Assembly (NCBI RefSeq): GCF_013409255.1
Contig: NZ_JACCAS010000001.1
Coordinates: 4,154,001 to 4,218,000, forward strand
Source of the DNA: Paraburkholderia bryophila
Lineage (GTDB): Bacteria > Pseudomonadota > Gammaproteobacteria > Burkholderiales > Burkholderiaceae
Length of the DNA: 64,000 nt
Direction: 5' to 3'
Shown here piece by piece: positions 55,925-62,977 of the stretch. The notes below the pieces were generated by a model. It was not told the DNA's origin. It was given only the letters and a program-made list of their open reading frames with translations, and did not search any database. How positions within the stretch are numbered: the stretch's first letter is position 1; each line of letters begins with the position of its first letter. The translations under genes and the position numbers were made by a program.

Positions 55925-57505
55925 TTAGGTTACGCATAGCATGAGCGCGATCCGTTCGAAGCAACCTCCACCATCCGAGCGGCACAGAACAAAACCATCT
56001 GGCCGTACCGTCACCGCGCCATCGTCGGGCAGAGCAGTCAGCGTCTGCCAGTCGTCTTCGGAATCGACGAATTCAAAATCCTTGCCGGCGACATAAACCG
56101 CGGGCGTAGCGGAGTTGAGGCTTGCACGGCTCGATGCCTGCACCGAAGCGTTCGGGCCAGCCAGCAAGACATAGCTGTCGCCGAAGAGGTCCAGCGTCGA
56201 GATCCGTTGACCGTCGCGCCGAATCCAGGCGTGAGGAAAGCGCGTCCCGGTCTGCGCCTGCAGATGCGCAACCAACGCTGACGAATCTTCGGAAGACACG
56301 CCGTCTGCATACCGATAGCGATGCCGCAACAACAAAGCACCCGCATCGAGCAGCGCGGGGAACACCTCCCGGTTGGTCTGCGTTTCGATACCAAAGCGCG
56401 CATCGAAGTCCGTGCGCAGCAGCGCCTGGCTGCCGTTACGCACGGCGAGCGGTCGTCGCTCGGTCTCATAGCTGTCGAGCAGCGCCGCTGCCGCTTCACC
56501 GCGCAATGTAGCGGCGATCTTCCAGGCGAGATTGTGCGCATCGGCAATGCCGGTGGTCGCATTGAAGCCGCCCCACGGCGGCATCAAATGCGCCGCGTCG
56601 CCGCACAGAAAGGCGCGGCCCAACCGATAGCGCTGCGCAATGGACACGCCAGTGCTCCACGCGCCATGACTGATGATGTCGATGTCGACATCATCCAGGC
56701 CGATTGCGGCGCGCAGCAGGTCGGGCAGTTCGCTGTCGGCCGGTGGTCCTTGCGACGGGTCGTATTCCAGATGGAACGACCACATGTCGGTGTTGTTCAT
56801 CGCCAGAAAAAGGCCGCGTACTTTCTCATTCGCGATCTCGCATTGGCTGAACGTGCGGCCTTCCACGGCCTCGGCCAGATCGGCTCGGAAGAAGATGTTG
56901 AGCAGATGCTGCGGGGCGGGCGTCTCAATCATGCCGATGCCCAGTTGCCTGCGCACGAAGCTGCGCCCGCCGTCGGCGCCAAGCAGCCAGGTGGCCTCAA
57001 CGACCGTCTCCTGTCCATCCCGGCCACGTACTGTCGCGACCACCGCATCGCCCGACTCGACGAACGACACGAGTTCGTGGCCGAAGCGCACGTCGCCACC
57101 TCGCGCTTCGAGGTGCTGGCGTAGCACCGGTTCTATCAGCGTCTGCGGGCACGCGCCGAAACTCGACGGTGACGCGCCGGCCGCGGCCATCTTCACGCGC
57201 ATGGTGGAGACGTCGACGATCGACTGTGCGTCCATCAGCGTGCGCCCGCGTCGCGCACCGCCGAAGCCACCCTGTTTCCAGGCCGCAACCGTGGCCGCCT
57301 TGACCGCGTCTTCAACGCCAATCTGGCGAAACAGCTCCATGGTTCGCAGATGAATGCCACGGGCGCGCGGCAGCAGCGAAACGCCCTCGTTTTTCTCGAT
57401 GAGGATGAAGGGAACGCCCAGGCGTTGCAGGAACAGGCCGGCCGACAGGCCGACCAGTCCGCCGCCGACGATCAGCACCGATGTGCGGGTAGGGAGGACG
57501 GTCAT
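55925..57505 (-). CDS. FAD-dependent aromatic/polyketide hydroxylase-like monooxygenase
   Basis: 526 residues, class A flavin monooxygenase. FAD-binding GGGLVGLSAGLFLQRLG, RGIHLRTMELF, the DG motif LLGADGGRSFVR, and the GD motif AFLCGDAAHLMPPWGG followed by ATTGIADAHNLAWK. A C-terminal thioredoxin-like domain (from about 400) fits the polyketide hydroxylase group (RdmE, TcmG, OxyS relatives) rather than the shorter Tet(X). Expression should be repressed by the divergent TetR, whose two tet-operator-like sites lie 24-55 bp from this start. The substrate may be a tetracycline or another aromatic polyketide; this is inference. Confidence 0.85.
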   Translation of the reverse strand: MTVLPTRTSVLIVGGGLVGLSAGLFLQRLGVPFILIEKNEGVSLLPRARGIHLRTMELFRQIGVEDAVKAATVAAWKQGGFGGARRGRTLMDAQSIVDVSTMRVKMAAAGASPSSFGACPQTLIEPVLRQHLEARGGDVRFGHELVSFVESGDAVVATVRGRDGQETVVEATWLLGADGGRSFVRRQLGIGMIETPAPQHLLNIFFRADLAEAVEGRTFSQCEIANEKVRGLFLAMNNTDMWSFHLEYDPSQGPPADSELPDLLRAAIGLDDVDIDIISHGAWSTGVSIAQRYRLGRAFLCGDAAHLMPPWGGFNATTGIADAHNLAWKIAATLRGEAAAALLDSYETERRPLAVRNGSQALLRTDFDARFGIETQTNREVFPALLDAGALLLRHRYRYADGVSSEDSSALVAHLQAQTGTRFPHAWIRRDGQRISTLDLFGDSYVLLAGPNASVQASSRASLNSATPAVYVAGKDFEFVDSEDDWQTLTALPDDGAVTVRPDGFVLCRSDGGGCFERIALMLCVT

Positions 57506-57528
57506 GCGCGACTCCTTGATGTTAAAAT

Positions 57529-57560
57529 CTATCACCGATAAGTATATCTATCACTGATAG
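57529..57560. promoter_or_regulatory. Two tet-operator-like sites
   Basis: O1 CTATCACCGATAA at 57529-57541 and O2 CTATCACTGATAG at 57548-57560, centres 19 bp apart. O2 is a perfect palindrome whose half-site CTATCA is the same as that of Tn10 tetO, and O1 keeps one perfect half. They fill the 65-bp gap between the monooxygenase and tetR starts, so both genes can be repressed at once. Confidence 0.85.
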
Positions 57561-57570
57561 AGAGTCAAGC

Positions 57571-58182
57571 ATGGCAAAAATTCGACGTGACGAAGTGGCG
57601 AGTGCAGCGCTTGAACTCCTCGACGTAGTCGGCCTCGACGGGTTATCGACGAGACGTCTTGCCGAGAAACTCGGCGTGGAATCGGCCACGCTCTACTGGC
57701 ACTTCCGTGACAAGTCGGCGCTGCTTGGCGAGATGGCTTCTCTGGTGCTGGCGCGGCATCACACGATCGGCGTGCCAGAGGACATCGCGGATTGGCCGGT
57801 CTGGTTTGCCGACAACGCGCGCAGTTTTCGCCGTGCGCTCCTTGCCCATCGCGACGGCGCATTGCTGCACGCCGGCACGACACCGAACCAGGCCGAGTTC
57901 GCACGGATCCTGCCGAAAGTGGCCTACCTGGTGAGCGCGGGTTTTAGCGAATCGGATGCGCAGATGGCGTTGCTGGCCGCGGGCCAGTTCACCGTGGGCT
58001 GCGTGCTGGAGGAGCAGGCGCGTGACGTTCGGAGTGCGTCGCCCGAACCTCAACGCAAAGAGGTCGGCAAGGGCAAGACCGCTCAGGCGGCAGATGCCGG
58101 CCCGGCGATCGATCCCATCGATCCGGATGTGGCCTTTGAATTTGGGCTCGGACTGCTAGTTAGCGGTCTTTGCAGCCGATAG
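57571..58182 (+). CDS. tetR: Tn10-class TetR repressor homologue
   Basis: 203 residues. HTH TRRLAEKLGVESATLYWHF at 27-45 keeps the operator-contact residues Thr27, Arg28, Thr40, Tyr42, Trp43, His44 and Lys48. The TetR_C domain aligns without gaps to Tn10 TetR(B): His64 (ARHHT), Asn82 and Phe86 (DNARSF), His100, Thr103, Pro105 (HAGTTP) and Glu147 (LEEQ), the residues that hold Mg-tetracycline; Arg104 and Gln116 of TetR(B) are Thr and Lys here. Diverges from a flavin hydroxylase instead of a TetA pump. Confidence 0.88.
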   Translation: MAKIRRDEVASAALELLDVVGLDGLSTRRLAEKLGVESATLYWHFRDKSALLGEMASLVLARHHTIGVPEDIADWPVWFADNARSFRRALLAHRDGALLHAGTTPNQAEFARILPKVAYLVSAGFSESDAQMALLAAGQFTVGCVLEEQARDVRSASPEPQRKEVGKGKTAQAADAGPAIDPIDPDVAFEFGLGLLVSGLCSR

Positions 58183-58241
58183 CCGGTAGCCGCTTCTCGC
58201 CATGAGGCGAGAAGTTTCGTTTCACGCTAAGGCTTGCCGCC

Positions 58242-58904
58242 TCAAAGGGGCAACGCGTCGTTATGGATCGGCGCTTCGAGAAGACAGGCAAACTCGCGGG
58301 CAAAGTCGACAGAAACGCGCGCGTGTACGGCGCCTTGTTTGTCGAAGAAGCGCTGGGTGCCTTCAAGGGTGAACACCCCTTCATGCCAAATGTTCGGATG
58401 GATGTAGAGGCCCTGCCGTCCATCGAATCGAAAGCACACGAAGTTCTCCGGCGCAATATCGTCCCCGGGTAATGCCAGGGGCACGTAGAACGGGCGACCG
58501 TCGAGCGGAAAGAAGAGTTGTCCGCCGTCCGGGTGATAGTTCGCGTGCCAGAGCAACATACGTTCTGGTTTGGCGGCGTGATCTTCGCGGGCGGCTTCGG
58601 GCTCCGTGGCGTACGCGAGGATGTAGTTGCCGCCCACGGCCTCGTTTCGGCCGTACAGAATGTCGCCGCGCCATTCGCTGATGAAGGTGCCGTCGGTCGT
58701 ACCGGCCTCGTCACCGGTGCCGGGATCGATCGGCCTCGATCCCACTGCCGGCCACTGTACGATTTCGACTGCGCAATCGTTCGGGTCTGCAACGAGCCGG
58801 CCGAATCCGTGGAGCGTCTGTGGGGTCGCGTCGACCACCGGCATGGTCACCCGCCGGAGGCCATGCGGAAGGGCGGGGTTGAGGTAGTCGATTTCTTGGG
58901 TCAT
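58242..58904 (-). CDS. Ureidoglycolate lyase-like (AllA family) protein
   Basis: 220 residues. Cupin-like AllA fold with GGNYILAYATEPEA, LLWHANYHPDGGQLFFPL, RPFYVPLALPG and GLYIHPNIWHEGVF containing the conserved His. The family splits ureidoglycolate into glyoxylate and urea in purine catabolism, but no other allantoin genes are near and this member is longer than E. coli AllA (160), so a different substrate is possible. Confidence 0.75.
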   Translation of the reverse strand: MTQEIDYLNPALPHGLRRVTMPVVDATPQTLHGFGRLVADPNDCAVEIVQWPAVGSRPIDPGTGDEAGTTDGTFISEWRGDILYGRNEAVGGNYILAYATEPEAAREDHAAKPERMLLWHANYHPDGGQLFFPLDGRPFYVPLALPGDDIAPENFVCFRFDGRQGLYIHPNIWHEGVFTLEGTQRFFDKQGAVHARVSVDFAREFACLLEAPIHNDALPL

Positions 58905-59146
58905 CGAAATAGTCTACACGTCGAGAACACACTCTTCGTGAATGCCTGGACCGCGCTTGGGCCACGTTTGGGCAACATACACCGCGCTGCGGGCACATTT
59001 GCTTCGCAGGCACGTCGGTGAAGGGATTTGAAAGCTCTGTTGACTCGACACCGTGGTTTGAATCGCGGGCAATGATTCGGCAGTATCTTTTCTGTTTAAC
59101 GTATGTGATCTTGTGGGTCTTCCAAATACTCGTCCTGGAAAATTCA

Positions 59147-59491
59147 ATGCGCATCAGAACCATTTATTTCAAAGTGATGGACATGGAGCAGTCGATCACG
59201 TTCTGGGAAAAGCTGTTAGAACTCTCGCCGAATCGCAAGTCGGAGAAGTGGACCGAGTTTTCAATCGGCGGCGTTCGGATCGGGTTATTGCTGAATGATT
59301 TTGGCGATGAATTAGTCGGTAGCGCGAGTGTGCCCGTGTTCGAATTCGATGCACCCTCCCTGCCGGCTTTTCTGGATCGCGCCAAGTCTCTCGGGGCAAC
59401 CGTCGTCATGCAGTTAAACGACGCGATGACCAGCGTCGTTCTGGCTAGCCCCGACGGCCACGAATTCGAAGTTTGCACGCGCCACGATTAG
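59147..59491 (+). CDS. VOC-family protein
   Basis: 114 residues from ATG 59147. MRIRTIYFKVMDMEQSITFWEKLL and VLASPDGHEFEVCTRHD mark a glyoxalase-like VOC fold; no clear His at the first metal position. Convergent with azoR. The upstream frame to 59018 encodes a hydrophobic stretch but lacks a ribosome-binding site. Confidence 0.82.
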   Translation: MRIRTIYFKVMDMEQSITFWEKLLELSPNRKSEKWTEFSIGGVRIGLLLNDFGDELVGSASVPVFEFDAPSLPAFLDRAKSLGATVVMQLNDAMTSVVLASPDGHEFEVCTRHD

Positions 59492-59528
59492 GCGCTTCTT
59501 CCATCAATTTCGGCCGCTGCCGGCACGC

Positions 59529-60161
59529 TTAGAACTCGCGCGCGATCGCGTGGGCTTCTTCGATTGCGCGGCTACGGTCGACCTTTCCCTCGGGACCCAG
59601 CAGCGTGCGTTCGACGACGATTCCCGCGACGTCCTCCACGCCCACGAATTTCAGCCACGTTTCCATGTAAGGACGCTGGAGGTCGAACTCGCTGGCCGGC
59701 GTCAGCGAGCCGGGCGACGTGTAGCTCAATCCGCGCGCATAAACGACGGCCGCCTTTTTCCCGCGCAGCATGCCGGTAAAACCCGAGCTATCGAATGAGA
59801 ACAGCACGTCTTTCTGCGAGATCAGGTCGATCAGATGTTTCAGCTTGTACGGGATGCTGAAATTCCATAACGGCACGCCGAATAGAAACTTGTCTGCTTC
59901 GTGAAAGGGCGCGGCGAGGGCTTCGATGCGCTGCCATGCCACGGCCTGGTTCGGCGTCAATGGCGTCCCGCTCAAACCGGCGTATTTGGCGGCTAACGCG
60001 TCCGCATCGAATTCGGGAAGCGGCTCGTCCCATAGGTCGAGCTTGTGAATTTCGTGATCGGGATGCGCCAGGCGGTACGCATCCAGAAACGCGTTACACA
60101 CCTCGATGGACGCCGAATAGCCCTTGTTAGGTGAGCCTTCGATATAGAGAACGCGAGTCAT
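59529..60161 (-). CDS. azoR: FMN-dependent NADH azoreductase (AzoR)
   Basis: 210 residues. Flavodoxin-like fold: LYIEGSPNKGYSAS phosphate loop for FMN, VPLWNFSIPYKLKHLID, and ARGLSYTSPG. Two-electron reduction of quinones and azo dyes in the cytosol. Start ATG 60161; frame opens 54 bp earlier. Divergent from a LysR regulator. Confidence 0.9.
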   Translation of the reverse strand: MTRVLYIEGSPNKGYSASIEVCNAFLDAYRLAHPDHEIHKLDLWDEPLPEFDADALAAKYAGLSGTPLTPNQAVAWQRIEALAAPFHEADKFLFGVPLWNFSIPYKLKHLIDLISQKDVLFSFDSSGFTGMLRGKKAAVVYARGLSYTSPGSLTPASEFDLQRPYMETWLKFVGVEDVAGIVVERTLLGPEGKVDRSRAIEEAHAIAREF

Positions 60162-60260
60162 GAAATCAGTCCTGTCGGGAGGTGGCGGCGACCGGCGGAA
60201 TGCGTGGTCGCTCACCGTGATTCGTAGCGTACCGAGCCGGCTTATAATTTAGAAACGATA

Positions 60261-60277
60261 TTAATTGCTTGAATTAA
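60261..60277. promoter_or_regulatory. Candidate LysR operator between azoR and lysR
   Basis: Perfect dyad TTAATT-GCTTG-AATTAA, 17 bp before the lysR ATG, with LysR-type T-N11-A symmetry. Confidence 0.55.
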
Positions 60278-60293
60278 CCCGGTTTGGTGATCA

Positions 60294-61187
60294 ATGGACA
60301 GCCCGCTCGATACCGCGCTTCTCCTTACGTTCGTTGTGGTCGCCGATGCCCGGAGCTTCACCGGCGCCGGTCGCCGGCTGCACTTGAGTCAATCCGCGGT
60401 GAGCGCCCAGGTGGTTCGTCTCGAGGAACAGATCGGACGCGCGCTTCTCGTGCGCAATACGCGTCGCGTCGCGCTCACGGAGCATGGCCAGACGCTGCTC
60501 GGCTACGCTCGGGCCATGCTCAATCTCAGCGAAGAAGCCAGAACCCGATTGGGTGCGGGCGATGCCTACGGCGGAAAGCTGCGCATTGGCGCATCGGAGG
60601 ATTTCGCGGGCGGATGGCTGCCCGACGCGATGCGCCGTTTTAGCGCCGCGCGCCGTGGATTGCTGCTGGATTTAACCGTCGACATTGGCGACAGTCTGTT
60701 TAGACGGCACGCGAATGGCGATTTCGATCTGGTGATCGGCAGCCGGTGCTCTTCGTCAAATGCCGGCACAACGCTTTGGCGAGAGCCGCTCGCCTGGACG
60801 TTTGCCCGTCATGAGCCGCTTCCCGAAGGCGATGTGCCATTAGCGTGTTTTCCCGATCCGTGTCCGTTTCGGGAGGCGGCCGTCAAGGCGCTCGCATTGG
60901 CCGACATGCCGTATCGCATTGCGTGCGAAAGTCCGAGTGTGATGGGCATTCGGGCATTCGCCCGAGCTGGTATTGCCATCGCACCCGTGCCGCGTAGCGT
61001 GATCGACGACGAACTCCGCGAACTCGGTGTGAGCGAAGGTTTGCCGGAACTGCCGGATATTGAATTCGTCATGATGTACGACGCGGAGAAGCCCGCTGCG
61101 GTGGAATTCGCCGAGGCGATTTTCCAGGAAGTCGATGTTCGGATGGGGGCTGGGAAACGCGGTTTGGTCGCTGCGAAAAATGCTTAG
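60294..61187 (+). CDS. LysR-family transcriptional regulator
   Basis: 297 residues. HTH VVVADARSFTGAGRRLHLSQSAVSAQVVR at about 13-42, then the effector domain (LRIGASEDFAGGWLPDAMRRF to about 280). Likely regulates azoR in response to quinone or electrophile stress, judging from its divergent position and the shared dyad. Confidence 0.9.
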   Translation: MDSPLDTALLLTFVVVADARSFTGAGRRLHLSQSAVSAQVVRLEEQIGRALLVRNTRRVALTEHGQTLLGYARAMLNLSEEARTRLGAGDAYGGKLRIGASEDFAGGWLPDAMRRFSAARRGLLLDLTVDIGDSLFRRHANGDFDLVIGSRCSSSNAGTTLWREPLAWTFARHEPLPEGDVPLACFPDPCPFREAAVKALALADMPYRIACESPSVMGIRAFARAGIAIAPVPRSVIDDELRELGVSEGLPELPDIEFVMMYDAEKPAAVEFAEAIFQEVDVRMGAGKRGLVAAKNA

Positions 61188-61347
61188 GCTTAGCGCCGCA
61201 AATGCGCTAATCACGTGTGATACGAAGATAGGTTCGCCAGTGCACAGAAGGTGTTCAGGCGTTGATTTAAAAGGTGAGGTGTTGCTGGCCAAAGACCAAT
61301 GATTGCTTTGCAATATTCGCGCGATAAACCGAATGGGGACGAGCGGC

Positions 61348-61524
61348 ATGGACGAGCTCGACTATCGCGAGTTTAGTGCCGAGGCCAGAGGGGTGCTGGC
61401 CTTGGGACCCGCACGTTTTCGAAAAATCTTCACGGCGGGAATTGTGTTAGCCATCTTCGGCGTGGCGATTCTTTTACCTCATGTTGCTAGTCATCCCGGT
61501 CCCCACACCACCCTACGCCAGTAA
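61348..61524 (+). CDS. Small membrane protein, 58 aa
   Basis: MDELDYREFSAEARGV then one TM helix IFTAGIVLAIFGVAILLP at about 31-48. GGGGA lies upstream; an in-frame ATG at 61333 is an alternative. Not recognised, moderate coding evidence only. Confidence 0.45.
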   Translation: MDELDYREFSAEARGVLALGPARFRKIFTAGIVLAIFGVAILLPHVASHPGPHTTLRQ

Positions 61525-61843
61525 ATCTCGCGATCCAGTCAGGTCCACTGGTTACCGAAAGCCATGACCGTTCGCTACCTGCACATCCCGATAGCAATCA
61601 GAACCTCCACGGCTCAATTCCGGAAATAGCAATTATCCCTTGCGAAGAAAGCGCTTAATTATTCACGACCGTTTTCCTAGACTAGCTGTGCGGTGATCTA
61701 TGGTTTGCTCCACGTCTACGTCTGCGACTACGAGGGGCGAACGAGTTCGATCGCCACGAATCAGGCCGACAACGACCGCCGCGCAGAACGGCGAATAGGT
61801 CGTTTACGCCGCAATTCGAGTCCAAATCAAAAAGGAGCGGGAC
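61525..61843. other. Gene-free stretch before the secreted repeat protein
   Basis: No gene seen. CGCTTAATTATTCACG near 61650 is AT-rich and could hold a promoter of the next gene; the strong ribosome-binding site AAAGGAG at 61831-61837 belongs to it. Confidence 0.5.
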
Positions 61844-62140
61844 ATGATCAAGACAACTAGCACATTAATCGCGGCTGTCGCCGCGCTCACGCTGTCGGCC
61901 GGTGCTTATGCGCAGAGCAACAACACGCTGGCGACGCCGAGCACCACATCGCCGGCCGCTGCAACAACAAGCGGCTACGGCACACCTGGCGCGGTCAACT
62001 CGGAAAGCGGCACGAGCGCCGGGTCACCGAACTCGGGTCTGTCGAATGGATCGAGCAATAGTGCGGCGTCCCTGACCAACCTTCCGGGAAGCCACAACAC
62101 GCTGGCGACCCCGAGCACCGTATCGCCGGCTGCTCAATAA
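61844..62140 (+). CDS. Small secreted Ser/Thr-rich protein
   Basis: 98 residues. Signal peptide ending SAGAYAQ; mature part is Ser, Thr, Gly, Asn and Pro only, with the motif NTLATPST(T/V)SPAA near the start (residues 27-39) and again at the very end. GGAG 7 nt upstream. No enzyme domain; periplasmic or surface role unknown. Confidence 0.65.
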   Translation: MIKTTSTLIAAVAALTLSAGAYAQSNNTLATPSTTSPAAATTSGYGTPGAVNSESGTSAGSPNSGLSNGSSNSAASLTNLPGSHNTLATPSTVSPAAQ

Positions 62141-62482
62141 CAAGGATGACGGCGACGTCGTAGGGCCATCCAGGTCGACTTGCACTTCACTCAATCGAAA
62201 TGCTTGCCTACCTCGTCGAGCACGACGTCGTTATCACTGGCACCCATATCCCAGCTAGCCGCGCAGCGAGAATATGCGAGGCTCATGTGTACGACATGCC
62301 GCCTGCCGCAAACGGCGATCGGTATCGCTCGGTCCACCTCGTTTAATCTCCGTCACGCGTCGAACCGACACGGCCGCCGTCTGTCTTAACTCAAAGACTG
62401 AGCATCATTTTCTGGCCCGTTGATCGGCTACCCTCCAAAGCAGCCACTCCACGGCGTAGGGATCATTTCATTGGTGATTGAA
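62141..62482. other. Intergenic stretch with an uncertain 48-codon frame
   Basis: A frame at 62200-62346 (starting MLAYLVEHDVVI, ending YRSVHLV) has somewhat GC-rich third positions but no ribosome-binding site and no recognised homologue; I do not call it a gene. Confidence 0.4.
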
Positions 62483-62650
62483 ATGACAAAGAACTTGTCC
62501 GTCGTGCTGTACGTTGCGGTGATGATCGCCGCAGTCGTTGGCGTGGATGTACTGTTCTTCAAGGATCGATTCTGGGCACGGCTGATGGTGAACGTCGGCA
62601 TTGTCCTGGTGTTCGCCGCTTTCTATCTGAGATTCTTTAAAAGCCCGTAA
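62483..62650 (+). CDS. Small two-helix membrane protein, 55 aa
   Basis: MTKNLSVVLYVAVMIAAVVGVDVLFFKDRFWARLMVN...: two TM helices (about 6-24 and 33-50) around a KDRFWAR loop. Start ATG 62483; ribosome-binding site weak. This appearance is common for small Burkholderia and enterobacterial membrane proteins of unknown role. Confidence 0.6.
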   Translation: MTKNLSVVLYVAVMIAAVVGVDVLFFKDRFWARLMVNVGIVLVFAAFYLRFFKSP

Positions 62651-62709
62651 ACAGCGCGTTGCGGCGCCGGCACGTTCTATCCAGTGCAAAAGGAATACCA
62701 CCGCACTAC

Positions 62710-62739
62710 TTGTTCAGCCCGCCCAAGCCCGATTACACT
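62710..62739 (+). promoter_or_regulatory. Candidate promoter of the leader/ABC-F unit
   Basis: TTGTTC, 18-bp spacer, TACACT; it would start transcription about 30 nt before the leader ORF. Confidence 0.4.
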
Positions 62740-62776
62740 GCGCAGACCTTAACTCTTTCTGAAAAAGGAGGTAAAT

Positions 62777-62863
62777 ATGGTTCTGCTTGTGTACCCGATG
62801 ATGTTGGTACATTGGTCCAGCACATTTGCCTGCTCTCACCTGCGTTCCATCGCGCTGCGATAA
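62777..62863 (+). CDS. 28-aa leader peptide ORF upstream of ABC-F gene
   Basis: AAAAAGGAGG sits 6 nt before the ATG, the strongest ribosome-binding site in this part of the window. The frame reads MVLLVYPMMLVHW, then SSTFACSHLRSIALR and TAA. It ends 114 bp before the ABC-F start. Short leaders of this type control many antibiotic-resistance ABC-F genes by drug-dependent ribosome stalling; that role here is inference from position. Confidence 0.5.
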   Translation: MVLLVYPMMLVHWSSTFACSHLRSIALR

Positions 62864-62931
62864 CCTGGTCAGAGCAAAGCCCACTCCATCTAGTCGAGTT
62901 CTTTCTCGATTCCATTGTTGTCGCCAGCGCT

Positions 62932-62957
62932 CCTGTTGACAGGGACAAACACGTCCC
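62932..62957 (+). promoter_or_regulatory. Mutually exclusive hairpins before the ABC-F start
   Basis: CCTG-TTGA-CAGG (62932-62943) and GGGAC-AAACAC-GTCCC (62942-62957) share GG at 62942-62943, so only one can form at a time. The second lies about 9 nt before the GAGAG ribosome-binding region of the ABC-F gene. Confidence 0.4.
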
Positions 62958-62977
62958 GCAGAAACGAGAGCAAAAGC

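Noticed and set aside
62200..62346. 48-codon frame as a small gene
   Set aside because: No ribosome-binding site, no known relative, and only modest third-position bias.
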